Part shown: positions 53,921 to 62,417 of the stretch, piece after piece
How positions within the stretch are numbered: the stretch's first letter is position 1
Layout of the letters: every line of letters starts with the position of its first letter
NCBI RefSeq assembly: GCF_019550915.1
Contig: NZ_JAHWCI010000002.1
Location: 372,001-436,000, forward strand
Reading direction: 5' to 3'
Length of the DNA: 64,000 nucleotides
DNA from: Mumia sp. zg.B17
GTDB lineage: Bacteria; Actinomycetota; Actinomycetes; Propionibacteriales; Nocardioidaceae
The notes under the pieces: model-generated
What the model was told of the DNA's origin: nothing
The model's database searches: none
The model's input: only the letters and a program-made list of their open reading frames with translations
Translations under genes and position numbers: made by a program

Positions 53921-54472
53921 CTAGGCGCCGTCGGTGCCGGTCTGCCGCAGCCACGGACGTCCGCCGCTGCCACCCGGGGTACGGGCGAGTCGGTCGCGGG
54001 TGTCCCTCGGCCCGTCGTAGTCGTCCGGATAGCCGGGACCGACGCAGAACTGCACATCATCCGGTCCGACTGTCTCCCCGCACACCTCGCACACCAGCCG
54101 GCCGACAATCGCATGGTCGGGCTCATGATGGTGGAGGGTCACCGGCGCGCCGTCGCCGCCGTCCAGCCATCGGTCGCCCCAGGCCAGCATCGCCACCAGC
54201 ACGGGGAAGAAGTCACGTCCCATCTCCGTCAGCACGTACTCGTAGCGCGGCGGATTGTCCTGGTAGAACTCCTTCTTCAGGACGCCCGCGTCGACGAGCT
54301 TGCCCAAGCGGTCCGACAGCGTGTTTCGGGCGATGCCGAGCGACCGTTGGAACTGGTCGAACTTCGTGAGGCCCTGCATCGCATCTCGCGCAATCAGCAA
54401 CGTCCACGCATCGCCGAACAGCTCCGCCGAGCGAGCGATCGAGCACGGCCACGTCGAGAACTCACGCTTCAT
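53921..54472 (-). CDS. HxlR family transcriptional regulator
   Basis: 183 residues. CSIARSAELFGDAWTLLIARDAMQGLTKFDQFQRSLGIARNTLSDRL is the HxlR winged helix with its conserved Cys10. The C-terminal 70 residues add a zinc-ribbon-like CEVCGE...FC. Redox or aldehyde sensing through Cys is known for some family members. Divergent from an alpha/beta hydrolase with an operator-like dyad between. Confidence 0.92.
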   Translation of the reverse strand: MKREFSTWPCSIARSAELFGDAWTLLIARDAMQGLTKFDQFQRSLGIARNTLSDRLGKLVDAGVLKKEFYQDNPPRYEYVLTEMGRDFFPVLVAMLAWGDRWLDGGDGAPVTLHHHEPDHAIVGRLVCEVCGETVGPDDVQFCVGPGYPDDYDGPRDTRDRLARTPGGSGGRPWLRQTGTDGA

Positions 54473-54510
54473 CAGTCAATTCTAGCAACTGAGTCCATTT
54501 CCACTTGCAC

Positions 54511-54547
54511 GAGTAGTGAATCGCAACTAAGTTGCGATGAACTACTC
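54511..54547. promoter_or_regulatory. nested dyad between hxlR-like gene and hydrolase: operator candidate
   Basis: Inner TCGCAACT-A-AGTTGCGA (54521-54537) and outer GAGTAGT/ACTACTC (54511-54517, 54541-54547) share one centre at 54529. The gap is 123 bp, so one site could serve both promoters. Confidence 0.75.
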
Positions 54548-54595
54548 ACTGTGAGGAGCGCACCGCGTTCTTCGCCCACCGTCGGAGGCGACGAC

Positions 54596-55429
54596 ATGGC
54601 AAGAATCACCGTGGGTCACGAGAACGGCGCCCCCGTAGAGCTCCACTACGAGATGCACGGGCAGGGGGCTCCAGTCGTCCTCATCCATGGGTGGCCCCTG
54701 AACGGGCGCTCCTGGGAGATGCAGATCGCCCCGCTCGTCGCCGCGGGGCACCAGGCGATCACGTACGACCGCCGTGGCTTCGGCCTGTCAACGCCGGCCT
54801 GGGAGGGGCACGATTTCGACACTGCCGCAGCGGACCTCGACTCACTCATGGCGCAGCTCGACCTGAGCGACGTGACGCTGGTCGGATTCTCGGCCGGTGG
54901 AGGTGTGGCGGCCCGCTACCTCGGGACCTACGGCACCGACCGCGTCGCCAAGGCGGTCCTGGCGAGCGCTGTCACGCCGTACTTGTACGCCACCGAAGGC
55001 AACCCTGGCGGCGGACTCGACGACGCGACGATCGGACACTTCGAGGCTGGCATCGCCGCCGACCGTGCTGACTTCGTCGACCACTTCCTGACGATGTTCT
55101 ACTCCAACGCCGACGGCCTGACCGTCAGCGAGGCGCAGCGCGCGTACGGGCGCGACCTGGCGAACGAGGCTTCGCCCCGCGCCACCCTGGCCGGAGTCTC
55201 CGCGTTCGGGCGGACGGATTTCCGGGCCGATCTGGAGAAGCTTGCCGTCCCGACGCTGATCGTCCATGGAGATGCCGACCAGGTCGTCCCCTTCTCGATC
55301 AGTGGACGCCGATCCGCGGAGGCGGTACGCGGCAGCGAGCTCGTCGTCATCGACGGCGGTCCGCACGGCATCAACGTGTCCCACTCCGAGCAGTTCAACG
55401 CCGCCCTCTTGACGTTCCTCGCACGCTGA
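54596..55429 (+). CDS. alpha/beta hydrolase (non-heme chloroperoxidase-like)
   Basis: 277 residues, ATG 54596 with TCGGAGG. HGWPLNGRSW, YDRRGFGLS, elbow GFSAGGG (Ser99), HGDADQVVP (Asp) and GGPHGINVSH (His) make a full triad in the perhydrolase/chloroperoxidase group. Probably hydrolyses small esters. Likely controlled by the divergent HxlR protein. Confidence 0.92.
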   Translation: MARITVGHENGAPVELHYEMHGQGAPVVLIHGWPLNGRSWEMQIAPLVAAGHQAITYDRRGFGLSTPAWEGHDFDTAAADLDSLMAQLDLSDVTLVGFSAGGGVAARYLGTYGTDRVAKAVLASAVTPYLYATEGNPGGGLDDATIGHFEAGIAADRADFVDHFLTMFYSNADGLTVSEAQRAYGRDLANEASPRATLAGVSAFGRTDFRADLEKLAVPTLIVHGDADQVVPFSISGRRSAEAVRGSELVVIDGGPHGINVSHSEQFNAALLTFLAR

Positions 55430-55481
55430 GGTCCGCGAGGTCAGCACCCATCGGCGCGACGCGCCAAGAAAGGAATCCATC

Positions 55482-56336
55482 ATGTCCATCGCCACGCCCA
55501 GAAAGTTCAGAGTCGTCGGTCTCCTCGCTGCGGCGGCCGCAGTGGTGGGGCTCGCCCTCCCCGCTGCAACCTCCGCCGCCGCACCCTCGACCCATCCGAA
55601 GCCGGTCAAACCGACCGTCGTCCTCGTCCACGGCGCATGGGCGGATGCCTCGAGCTTCGCTCCCGTCACGGCTGCCCTTCAAGAAGACGGCTACAAGGTC
55701 GTGAGCGCTCCGAACCCGCTGCGCTCCCTCGCCACCGACGCGGCGTACGTGGCCGCGTTCGTCAACCAGAACACCACCGGACCAGTCGTCCTGGTGGGTC
55801 ACTCGTACGGGGGCAGCGTCATCACGAACGCTGCGACAGAGACGCCGCGGGTCAAGGCGCTGGTGTACGTGAACGCGTTCGCCCCGGACGAGGGAGAGAG
55901 CGCCTACGAGCTGACGGGTGCCAAGCCCGGATCTCTCCTGAACGTGCCTCCGGCGGACCTCGGCACCGTGTTCGACTTCGTCCAGTTCCCCGGCGCCGGA
56001 GTCGACGACTACGACGCGTACGTCAAGCCGGCCCGCTTCCGCGAGATCTTCGCTGCCGGCCTGTCGCGCGACCGGGCAGCCGTTCTCGCCGCCGGTCAGC
56101 GGCCGATCACGACCGAGAGTGCCCTGAAGGCGCGCTCGGGGGCGCCGGCGTGGAAGACGATCACGAGCTACTTCTTCGTCGGCACGACCGACAAGGTGAT
56201 CCCTCCCGCTCAACAGCTGGCCATGGCCGACCGGGCTGGAGGTGTCGTGGTGAAGGCCAAGGCCGACCACCTCTCCATGCTCGAGGTGCCCCACAAGGTC
56301 GCCCACCTCATCGAGAGGGCCGCCGTGACTCGCTAG
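55482..56336 (+). CDS. secreted alpha/beta hydrolase
   Basis: 284 residues from ATG 55482 (AAGAAAGGAA upstream). Sec signal KFRVVGLLAAAAAVVGLALPAA with cleavage near SAAA (about 33). VLVHGAWADASSF, GHSYGGSV (Ser about 113) and DHLSMLEVP (His) are typical of the AB hydrolase-6 / salicylate esterase-like group. Co-directional with the preceding hydrolase, 52 bp apart, and ended by a hairpin. Confidence 0.9.
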   Translation: MSIATPRKFRVVGLLAAAAAVVGLALPAATSAAAPSTHPKPVKPTVVLVHGAWADASSFAPVTAALQEDGYKVVSAPNPLRSLATDAAYVAAFVNQNTTGPVVLVGHSYGGSVITNAATETPRVKALVYVNAFAPDEGESAYELTGAKPGSLLNVPPADLGTVFDFVQFPGAGVDDYDAYVKPARFREIFAAGLSRDRAAVLAAGQRPITTESALKARSGAPAWKTITSYFFVGTTDKVIPPAQQLAMADRAGGVVVKAKADHLSMLEVPHKVAHLIERAAVTR

Positions 56337-56349
56337 AACGAACGACGAC

Positions 56350-56380
56350 GGGGCCGGCGGTTGCGGAGACCGCCGGCCCC
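56350..56380 (+). terminator. terminator after the two hydrolase genes
   Basis: Perfect 12-bp stem GGGGCCGGCGGT / ACCGCCGGCCCC with a 7-nt loop, 14 bp after the stop. Confidence 0.8.
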
Positions 56381-56425
56381 GGCTGCTAAATCCCTGGACG
56401 TGGAGCAGTCCCGGTGCTGTACTGC

Positions 56426-56445
56426 GATGTACCAGGTGGTACATC
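56426..56445. promoter_or_regulatory. perfect 20-bp palindrome: TetR operator candidate
   Basis: GATGTACCA-GG-TGGTACATC, 16 bp before the ATG of the next hydrolase. A related half-site TGGTACA occurs at 57897, just before the TetR start codon. Confidence 0.75.
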
Positions 56446-56461
56446 TAGTGAGGAGCACTTC

Positions 56462-57313
56462 ATGCCTACCCTTCGACTCTCGGCCGGTGAGATCGACTAC
56501 TCCGACTCCGGCGGTGACGGGCCGGTCCTCGTGCTCCTGCACGGGGTCACCATGGACGGCGGCATCTGGGACGACGTCGTCGCGGCGTTGGGACCTGGCT
56601 TCCGCTGTATCGCTCCGACGCTCCCGTTGGGGAGCCATCGGCGTCCGATGGAGAGGACAGATCTGGTCACTCACCGGGGCGTGGCGGCGATGGTGGGGGA
56701 GCTGCTCGAGGCTCTGGACCTGCACCAGGTGACGCTGGTGCTCAACGACTGGGGGGGTGCCCAGTTCCTCCTGGCCGATGGCCCGAACGAGCGGATCGCC
56801 GGAGCCGCGCTCGTCGCCTGCGAGGCGTTCGACAACTTCCCGCCGGGTCGACCGGGCAAGGCGGTCACCACCGCTGCCCGCGTGCCCGGTCTGCTCTGGC
56901 TCTCGATGCAGCTCCACCGCACCGGTTGGTTCCGCCGGGCTCCGGGCGCTTGGGGGTGGATGAGCAAGCAGCCGGTGCCGGATGCGGTGATGGACCGCTG
57001 GTTCGCGCCCGCACGGCTCGACGCTGGCGTGCGTCGCGATCTGCGGGCGTTCGCGCTGTCCACACCGTCGAGCGCCGAGCTCGTCGGACTGACGCAACGG
57101 CTTCGGTCCTTCGACGGGCCAGTGCTGGTGGTCTGGGCCGTGGAGGACAAGCTGATGCCTCGGGAGCACGGCCACCGCTTGGCCGCGTTGTTCGATCACG
57201 GGCGCTTGGTGGAGGTCGACGACTCCTACACGCTGGTGCCCGTCGACCAGCCCGATGCGCTGGCCGCCGAGCTTGGTCGCTTCGTCACCGCCGAGGTGAC
57301 CGTCGGTCGCTGA
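56462..57313 (+). CDS. alpha/beta hydrolase (haloalkane dehalogenase-like), missing the usual His
   Basis: 283 residues from ATG 56462 with GAGGAG. LLHGVTMDGGIWDDV, elbow NDWGG (95-99) with Asp96 as nucleophile like haloalkane dehalogenases. In the C-terminal triad position where GHFxxxEQP is expected the protein has DDSYTLVPVDQPD, so the His is replaced by Tyr. Similar DSYTL proteins are known to me among actinobacteria; activity uncertain. Controlled by the palindrome and TetR next door. Confidence 0.85.
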   Translation: MPTLRLSAGEIDYSDSGGDGPVLVLLHGVTMDGGIWDDVVAALGPGFRCIAPTLPLGSHRRPMERTDLVTHRGVAAMVGELLEALDLHQVTLVLNDWGGAQFLLADGPNERIAGAALVACEAFDNFPPGRPGKAVTTAARVPGLLWLSMQLHRTGWFRRAPGAWGWMSKQPVPDAVMDRWFAPARLDAGVRRDLRAFALSTPSSAELVGLTQRLRSFDGPVLVVWAVEDKLMPREHGHRLAALFDHGRLVEVDDSYTLVPVDQPDALAAELGRFVTAEVTVGR

Positions 57314-57333
57314 GTGTCGATCGTCGCGCGCAG

Positions 57334-57888
57334 TCACCGCCCTGGCCACGTCTCGTCCAACACGGTGCGCACGGCGAGGTCTGCGGCGGCCCGGTCCCCG
57401 GTGATCGCCAGCTCCCAGAGGGCTCCACGCACCACCGCGATGCCGGCCCGCGCCAGCTCCTCTGCCCGCTCAGGGGACTCGCCGTAGGCGACCAGGTGAG
57501 CGCTGATCTGGCGCACCCAGGCGGCCGTGCCCTCACGGAAGGACTGTGTCCACGCCGCGTCCTTCATCGCGGGTGCGGACAGCTCGAACACGAGGGGCGT
57601 GATGGCGCTGCCCGCGGCCATCACCTCCCACATCCGCCAGGCGTTGCCACGTGGGTCGGCGGGGTCCGCGCCAGTGAGCGCGTCGAGCACGGCCTGCTGG
57701 CTGTGCCAGAGGTGCGAGACGACCGCAGCGAGCAGATCCTCGCGGGACCCGAAGTGGTAGATCAGCATTCGATGGCTGGTGCCCATCTCTGCGGCGAGGG
57801 TGCGCAGGCTGGTGCCACCGACCCCGCGGGCCACGAAGACGGCGATCGCCTTCTCGAGGAGCTCCTCGCGCGGACGTGGACTGGCCAT
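57334..57888 (-). CDS. TetR family transcriptional regulator
   Basis: 184 residues, ATG 57888. HTH RPREELLEKAIAVFVARGVGGTSLRTLAAEMGTSHRMLIYHFGSREDLLAAV (about 5-55). Convergent with the hydrolase gene, whose promoter palindrome it likely binds; a matching half-site lies before its own start, suggesting autoregulation. Confidence 0.9.
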   Translation of the reverse strand: MASPRPREELLEKAIAVFVARGVGGTSLRTLAAEMGTSHRMLIYHFGSREDLLAAVVSHLWHSQQAVLDALTGADPADPRGNAWRMWEVMAAGSAITPLVFELSAPAMKDAAWTQSFREGTAAWVRQISAHLVAYGESPERAEELARAGIAVVRGALWELAITGDRAAADLAVRTVLDETWPGR

Positions 57889-57959
57889 GAACCGGATGGT
57901 ACAGACATGGCGACCCCGCGGAGCGGCTGCTCGGCGCCTCGCCAGACCGCCGAGGCGCA

Positions 57960-58868
57960 CTAGTGGTAGAGCGCCGGAGCGAACGCGTACGCCACCGACG
58001 CCACGTCCTCGTCACCTCGACCGAGCTCCACCGTCTCGTCGAACAGCGCGGTCAGTGTCGTGAGGAGAGTTTCGTTGAGCTGTCCGGCGACGGCCGATTG
58101 TGCGAGTCGTAGGTCTTTGAGGAGGCCGTTCGTGGCGAACTGGGGATCATAGTCGCCGGCGAGGATCTCCCTACCCTTCGACTGGGCGTACGGACTGTCC
58201 GAGGTCGAGCCGCCGATCGCCTCGAGGAACAGACGCGGGTGCAGGCCGAGCACGTCGGCGACCTTCATCGCCTGCGCCGTCCCCGCGGTGAGGCACGCGA
58301 GCCAGGTGTTGCACGCCAGCTTCAGTCCCGTTCCGGCACCGGCGCGGGTGCCGGCTCGGACGGTCTTGGCGCCGTACGCCTGGAACACGGGGGAGAGAGC
58401 GGATACGAGCTCGTCCGGACCAGACGCGAGGATGGTGAGCCGCCCGTCCTCAGCCGGGCCTTTGGTGCCGAGGACGGGTGCGTCGACGAAGCGCAGGCCG
58501 TGGTCCTCGGCTAGCGCGTGCGCGCGTTCGGTGCCCTCGATGCCGATGGTTCCGCTCTGGATCCAGACAGCGTCCTCAGGCGCGTACGGCAACCAGCCGT
58601 CGGCGACATCCAGGACGGCAGCCGCGTCGACGAGCATGGTGAGGACGACGGCGGCGCGCTCCACGGCGCGGTCGAGGGCCGGCTCTACACCGATCCCGTC
58701 GTCCGCGAGTGGACGGGCGTGCTCGATCGTCCGGTTCCAGACAGTCACCTGGAACCCAGCGTGCCGCAGCCGACGGGCGATCGCCGTCCCCATGATGCCC
58801 GTACCCAGAACGGTGACTGTGGTCGTCGACGGGTCGAGGTCAGCGAGATCGGTGTGGTGGTGTGTCAT
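57960..58868 (-). CDS. NAD(P)-dependent beta-hydroxyacid dehydrogenase / imine reductase-like
   Basis: 302 residues. VTVLGTGIMGTAIARRL (about 18-34) binds NAD(P); QSGTIGIEGTE is the substrate loop and GTGLKLACNTWLA holds the catalytic Lys (about 183). Family: 6-phosphogluconate/3-hydroxyisobutyrate dehydrogenases. Substrate unknown. RBS AGGGG-type before ATG 58868. Confidence 0.92.
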   Translation of the reverse strand: MTHHHTDLADLDPSTTTVTVLGTGIMGTAIARRLRHAGFQVTVWNRTIEHARPLADDGIGVEPALDRAVERAAVVLTMLVDAAAVLDVADGWLPYAPEDAVWIQSGTIGIEGTERAHALAEDHGLRFVDAPVLGTKGPAEDGRLTILASGPDELVSALSPVFQAYGAKTVRAGTRAGAGTGLKLACNTWLACLTAGTAQAMKVADVLGLHPRLFLEAIGGSTSDSPYAQSKGREILAGDYDPQFATNGLLKDLRLAQSAVAGQLNETLLTTLTALFDETVELGRGDEDVASVAYAFAPALYH

Positions 58869-58919
58869 CGTGGGCCCCTGACTGGGATCGTACCCACAAG
58901 ACTTCGGCGTGACGCGTCG

Positions 58920-59606
58920 TCAGAGCGACGACTGGCGGGGTCCTGGAGCAGACGGAGCGCCCACCTCAGGAGTGACGATCTTGCCCTCGAGCTGCGGCGC
59001 CGCCTTGTGCAGCCTGCCCCTGCGCCACGCGGCGTGGATGGCGGCCGCGGCGACGAGCGCGCCCAGCGTGCCGAGGGTGAGGTCACCGAGCGTGTCCGAG
59101 TAGGCGCTGTGGCGCTCCGCAGACTTGCTGATGAACGCGAAGTACTCCGCCAGCTCCCAGACCACCGCGGCAGTCACCCCGAAGGCGAGCGCGCGTTCGA
59201 GTGTCATGCCCAGGGTCGCCGTACGAGGGAGAGTCAGCAGGATCACGGCCCCTGCCAGCAGACCGGTGTTCATGAAGTGCATCCAGTCGTCGAACCACAC
59301 GATCGTGTCGTAGAGGTCCATCCGGTTGCCGAGGATGTCGGTGAAGCACGTGATGGTGACGAGGAGGTCGGCGAGCCACGGGAAGGACGCCCGCTCACGC
59401 CAGTAGAGGTGCCAGATCACCGGGATGGTGAACGCCAGCATCGGGTAGGCGATCGCCCGGAGCCCCGCACCCTTGTCCTCGAGGTTGCCGAACTGCGGGA
59501 AGGCGAGGGCCAGCGCCAGCATGAGCACCAGCAGGCCCTTGGCTGCGACGTCGAGGAGGCGGACCAGCGCCGGAACGGGGTGCCGGATCGCGGCGACGTC
59601 ACTCAT
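58920..59606 (-). CDS. membrane protein, DUF2238-like
   Basis: 228 residues, about six helices (20-40, 50-68, 75-95, 112-130, 138-160, 175-195). YDTIVWFDDWMHFMNTGLLAG and ELAEYFAFISKSAERH hold paired Asp/His and Glu residues that resemble the YjdF/DUF2238 pattern. No reaction known. Confidence 0.75.
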   Translation of the reverse strand: MSDVAAIRHPVPALVRLLDVAAKGLLVLMLALALAFPQFGNLEDKGAGLRAIAYPMLAFTIPVIWHLYWRERASFPWLADLLVTITCFTDILGNRMDLYDTIVWFDDWMHFMNTGLLAGAVILLTLPRTATLGMTLERALAFGVTAAVVWELAEYFAFISKSAERHSAYSDTLGDLTLGTLGALVAAAAIHAAWRRGRLHKAAPQLEGKIVTPEVGAPSAPGPRQSSL

Positions 59607-59653
59607 GCGCTTACGCTAGCGGAGCCGCGTCGCGACGACGACGAGGGGTTTGT

Positions 59654-60076
59654 TCAACCGCTCGCCTGGTCGTTGTCCTTGAGCGCGCCCCAGCCGTGCC
59701 AGCGCTCGATCTCGATCCAGGCGCTGACCCGCCGGCGGTCTCTGGTGGGGTACGCGCGACCCGTGTAGTGCGTCGACAGGCGGTCGATGTCGACGAGCCC
59801 TTCGTCGTCGTGCATCTCGACGACCCGGCCCATCACCGTGACGTGGGTGGCCCACCCGTCCTCGGCGAGCATCGTGAGGCTGACTCGCGGCTCGCGGCGC
59901 AGATGCTTCAACCGGACTCGGCCCTCGTCCATGTTGACGAGGATGCGGCCGTCGTCCCAGAGGTACCAGGTGGCCGTCGTGACCGGGGACCCGTCCTGGC
60001 GGACGGTGGCGATCACGCAGGGGTTCGGACGGCGCAGGAGCGCGATGGCCTCATCGGGCAGCGGTGGCTTCGACAC
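59654..60076 (-). CDS. PPOX-class (F420- or FMN-dependent) oxidoreductase
   Basis: 140 residues; GTG 60076 has AAGGAG 8 nt upstream. Split beta-barrel of pyridoxamine-phosphate-oxidase type: RPNPCVIATVRQDGSPVTTATWYLWDDGRILVNMDEG and GRAYPTRDRRRVSAWIEIERWHGW. In actinobacteria this group often uses F420. Substrate unknown. Confidence 0.88.
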   Translation of the reverse strand: MSKPPLPDEAIALLRRPNPCVIATVRQDGSPVTTATWYLWDDGRILVNMDEGRVRLKHLRREPRVSLTMLAEDGWATHVTVMGRVVEMHDDEGLVDIDRLSTHYTGRAYPTRDRRRVSAWIEIERWHGWGALKDNDQASG

Positions 60077-60161
60077 GGACGATCTCCTTCGCGGGCGGCG
60101 GACGTCTCCCGTCACGTTACGCGGCAGGCGGTCAGCCGTCACGGCGTCGCGGGCCGCTCTG

Positions 60162-60959
60162 TCAACCCGTGTACGGCTTGGCAGAGCCGTTCTCGATGCC
60201 GGTGCGGATGCGTCGCTCGACGAGCGCCGCGACGGCGTTGCGGACTCGCCCGACCTTGGCGCCCGTGAACCAGTCCGCCTCGAACCAGCCGCGCTCGTCC
60301 CAGTACGCCGCGTCGACCGGACCGTCGCTGCGGCCGGACTCGACCAGCAGGCGGGCGACGCGGAAGCCGATCAGGTCGGAGGTCGTCGGTGCGGGCTCCC
60401 CGCCGTCGTGCACGGCCCGTACGGCGGTCGCCGCGAGCTCATCGAGCGCGCGGTCCACCTTTGCGCGGTACGGCGCCTTGGCGAGGCCCGGACCGTTCAC
60501 GCCGAGCTGGCCCGCCGTGTGGAACCCCCACCGGCGGATGGCGGTCGTCAGGTAGCCGAGAGCGGCATCGTGACCGGCGCCCGCGGCGGTCGAGACGAGG
60601 ATGGCCGGGGTCCCGAAGTAGCGTGGGCGGTGGATCAGGTAGGCGAAGTGGTCGACGAACCGTTTCATGGTCGCGGAGAGCGTGAAGCTGTGGACCGCGG
60701 TCGCGAAGATGACGAGGTCCGCAGCATCCATCAGCTCCCGGGCCGGCGAGGCGTTGTCGGCGTTCGGGCACGCCTGTTCGCCCGCGGTCATGCAGGCGAG
60801 GCACGCGGGACAGCTCGGTCCGAGTACGAGATCGTCGGTGCAGATGACGTCGACCTCGATCTCGACGCGCTCGCGCATCCGCACGATCAGGGCGTCGACC
60901 ACCATGCCGGTCGTGCCCTTCTCGCCGTGTCCGGTGCCGAGCACCACGCCTACCCTCAT
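60162..60959 (-). CDS. flavodoxin-like NAD(P)H-dependent oxidoreductase
   Basis: 265 residues from ATG 60959 with GCAGGAGA upstream. VGVVLGTGHGEKGTTGMVVDAL is the FMN phosphate loop. CPACLACMTAGEQACP contains CxxCxxC, then a fourth Cys, as in iron-sulfur flavoproteins. VIFATAVHSFTLSATMKRFVDHFAY is the family 2 flavin reductase core. The cluster is inferred only. Confidence 0.85.
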   Translation of the reverse strand: MRVGVVLGTGHGEKGTTGMVVDALIVRMRERVEIEVDVICTDDLVLGPSCPACLACMTAGEQACPNADNASPARELMDAADLVIFATAVHSFTLSATMKRFVDHFAYLIHRPRYFGTPAILVSTAAGAGHDAALGYLTTAIRRWGFHTAGQLGVNGPGLAKAPYRAKVDRALDELAATAVRAVHDGGEPAPTTSDLIGFRVARLLVESGRSDGPVDAAYWDERGWFEADWFTGAKVGRVRNAVAALVERRIRTGIENGSAKPYTG

Positions 60960-61137
60960 GTCTTCTCCTGCCACCGCTCAATCGGAAAATATAGGATAGA
61001 CGATCATCTGACCGGTTCCACCGTGACTCGAGGCCACGCTGCATCTGATCTGTCCGGTGCATGACGGACGCACGTGGGCGGTGGAAGGCACACCTTCGTT
61101 TCCGTCGGCCCTCCTGGTCCGGCCCGAGGGGAGTCCC

Positions 61138-61321
61138 ATGACTGACCAACGACCGCCCGTGGCCACCGACACGCCGATGCCCCCGTACGTGTTGACCGTC
61201 AGCGAGGTCGTCGGCGCCGCAGGTTCGGACGGACGCCAGCACGGGACTGTGCGTCGGCGAGGCGGAGATCAGGCTGACCTCGGAGGGGCCGAACGAGATC
61301 GCCGCCGAGAAGCCGCCGTCG
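61138..61321 (+). pseudogene. relic of a P-type cation ATPase N-terminus
   Basis: From ATG 61138 (GAGGGGAGT upstream) the frame reads MTDQRPPVATDTPMPPYVL and VSEVVGA. After a one-base shift near 61217 it continues as TGLCVGEAEIRLTSEGPNEI and AAEKPPS, the cation-ATPase N-terminal domain. Homology then ends. The 420-bp stretch 60977-61398 holds nothing else I can support. Confidence 0.65.
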
Positions 61322-61398
61322 TCGTGTGCGCGTCCCACACCTTCTCGCTGAGGGTCCTCGCCACGAGCGCGGGGATATCTGATCTAATCTCACCCGGC

Positions 61399-62376
61399 TC
61401 AGGCGGAGCCAGACCGATCGTCCTCGGCGGCGTCGGCCGCACGGCCGTAGCGCGCGGCGACGCGACGAAGGGCGGGTGCGAGCTCAGCCGGTCCGTCGAC
61501 GGTGAAGTCGGCGTCGAGGAGCCCGAGCCACAGGGCCAGCTGGTCGCACGAGTCGGAGCCCACGTGAGCGATGCAGGTCGATACGTCGACTTCCTCCACG
61601 ACCACAGCGGCTGGCACCCGTGCAATGATCCGCGCCGCAGGCGCCTGGACGCGCGCGCGTGCCCTGACCTGCCAGGTCACTGTCCCGAGCGTGCGCTCGA
61701 CGAATCCGATGAGGTCACCGTCGGGCTCGTCTCGCGGGAGGAAGCGTGGCCCGTTCGGTGTCCGCAGGCGCATGCGGTCCACGCGGAACGTCCGCCACGC
61801 CGTACGCGCGACGTCCCACGCCGCGAGGTACCAGCGGCCACGGGTGTGGACGAGCCGGTGGGGCTCAGCCGTACGGAGTGTCGAGACTCCGTCGCTGTCT
61901 TCGTAGCCGAAGCGCACGCTCTCGCGGCAGCGCACGGCGTCGGCGATGGCGGTGAGCCGCTCGACCGGTACGGCCGACGACTCCGTCCGCAGCGCGACCG
62001 TGGCCGCCACGAGGTCCTCGAGCCGGTGACGAAGCCGAGAGGGGAGCGTCTGCTCGACCTTGACCAGCGCGCTCATGGCCGTGCCCTCGAACCCGGCGAA
62101 ACCCCCGACCGCGGTGCGGAGACCGATCGCGACCGCCAACGCCTCGTCGTCGTCGAGGAGCAGCGGCGGAAGCGCGGCGCCTCCACCGAGGCGGTATCCG
62201 CCGGCCACACCCGGGACGCCCTCCACCGGATAGCCGAGGCTGCGAAGCCGGCCGACGTCGGTCCTCAGGGTCCGCGTGCTCACCTCGAGGCGCGCTGCCA
62301 GCGCCGACCCCGTCCAGTCACGTTGCGAATGCAGGAGAGACAGGAGCTGCAGCAGGCGTGCTGAGGTCGAGAGCAC
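61399..62376 (-). CDS. WYL-domain transcriptional regulator (YafY-like)
   Basis: 325 residues from GTG 62376 with AAAGGA. N-terminal HTH (STSARLLQLLSLLHSQRDWTG, LEVSTRTLRTDVGRLRSLGYPV) and WYL domain with EPHRLVHTRGRWYLAAWDVARTAWRTFRVDRM. Divergent from the epoxide hydrolase gene by 41 bp, so likely regulates it. Confidence 0.92.
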   Translation of the reverse strand: MLSTSARLLQLLSLLHSQRDWTGSALAARLEVSTRTLRTDVGRLRSLGYPVEGVPGVAGGYRLGGGAALPPLLLDDDEALAVAIGLRTAVGGFAGFEGTAMSALVKVEQTLPSRLRHRLEDLVAATVALRTESSAVPVERLTAIADAVRCRESVRFGYEDSDGVSTLRTAEPHRLVHTRGRWYLAAWDVARTAWRTFRVDRMRLRTPNGPRFLPRDEPDGDLIGFVERTLGTVTWQVRARARVQAPAARIIARVPAAVVVEEVDVSTCIAHVGSDSCDQLALWLGLLDADFTVDGPAELAPALRRVAARYGRAADAAEDDRSGSA

Positions 62377-62398
62377 TCCTTTATCCTGCCCTGAAAAC

Positions 62399-62417
62399 GC
62401 GGAAGGAGATCTTCCGC
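62399..62417 (+). promoter_or_regulatory. hairpin enclosing the ribosome binding site of the epoxide hydrolase gene
   Basis: GCGGAAG-GAGAT-CTTCCGC forms a perfect 7-bp stem ending at the base before ATG 62418; AAGGAG lies in its stem and loop. It may limit translation or be the WYL operator. Confidence 0.6.

Noticed and set aside
61057-62364. Long plus-strand frame through the WYL gene
   Set aside because: Only its first 27 codons after 61138 look real (ATPase relic); the rest mirrors the WYL regulator.
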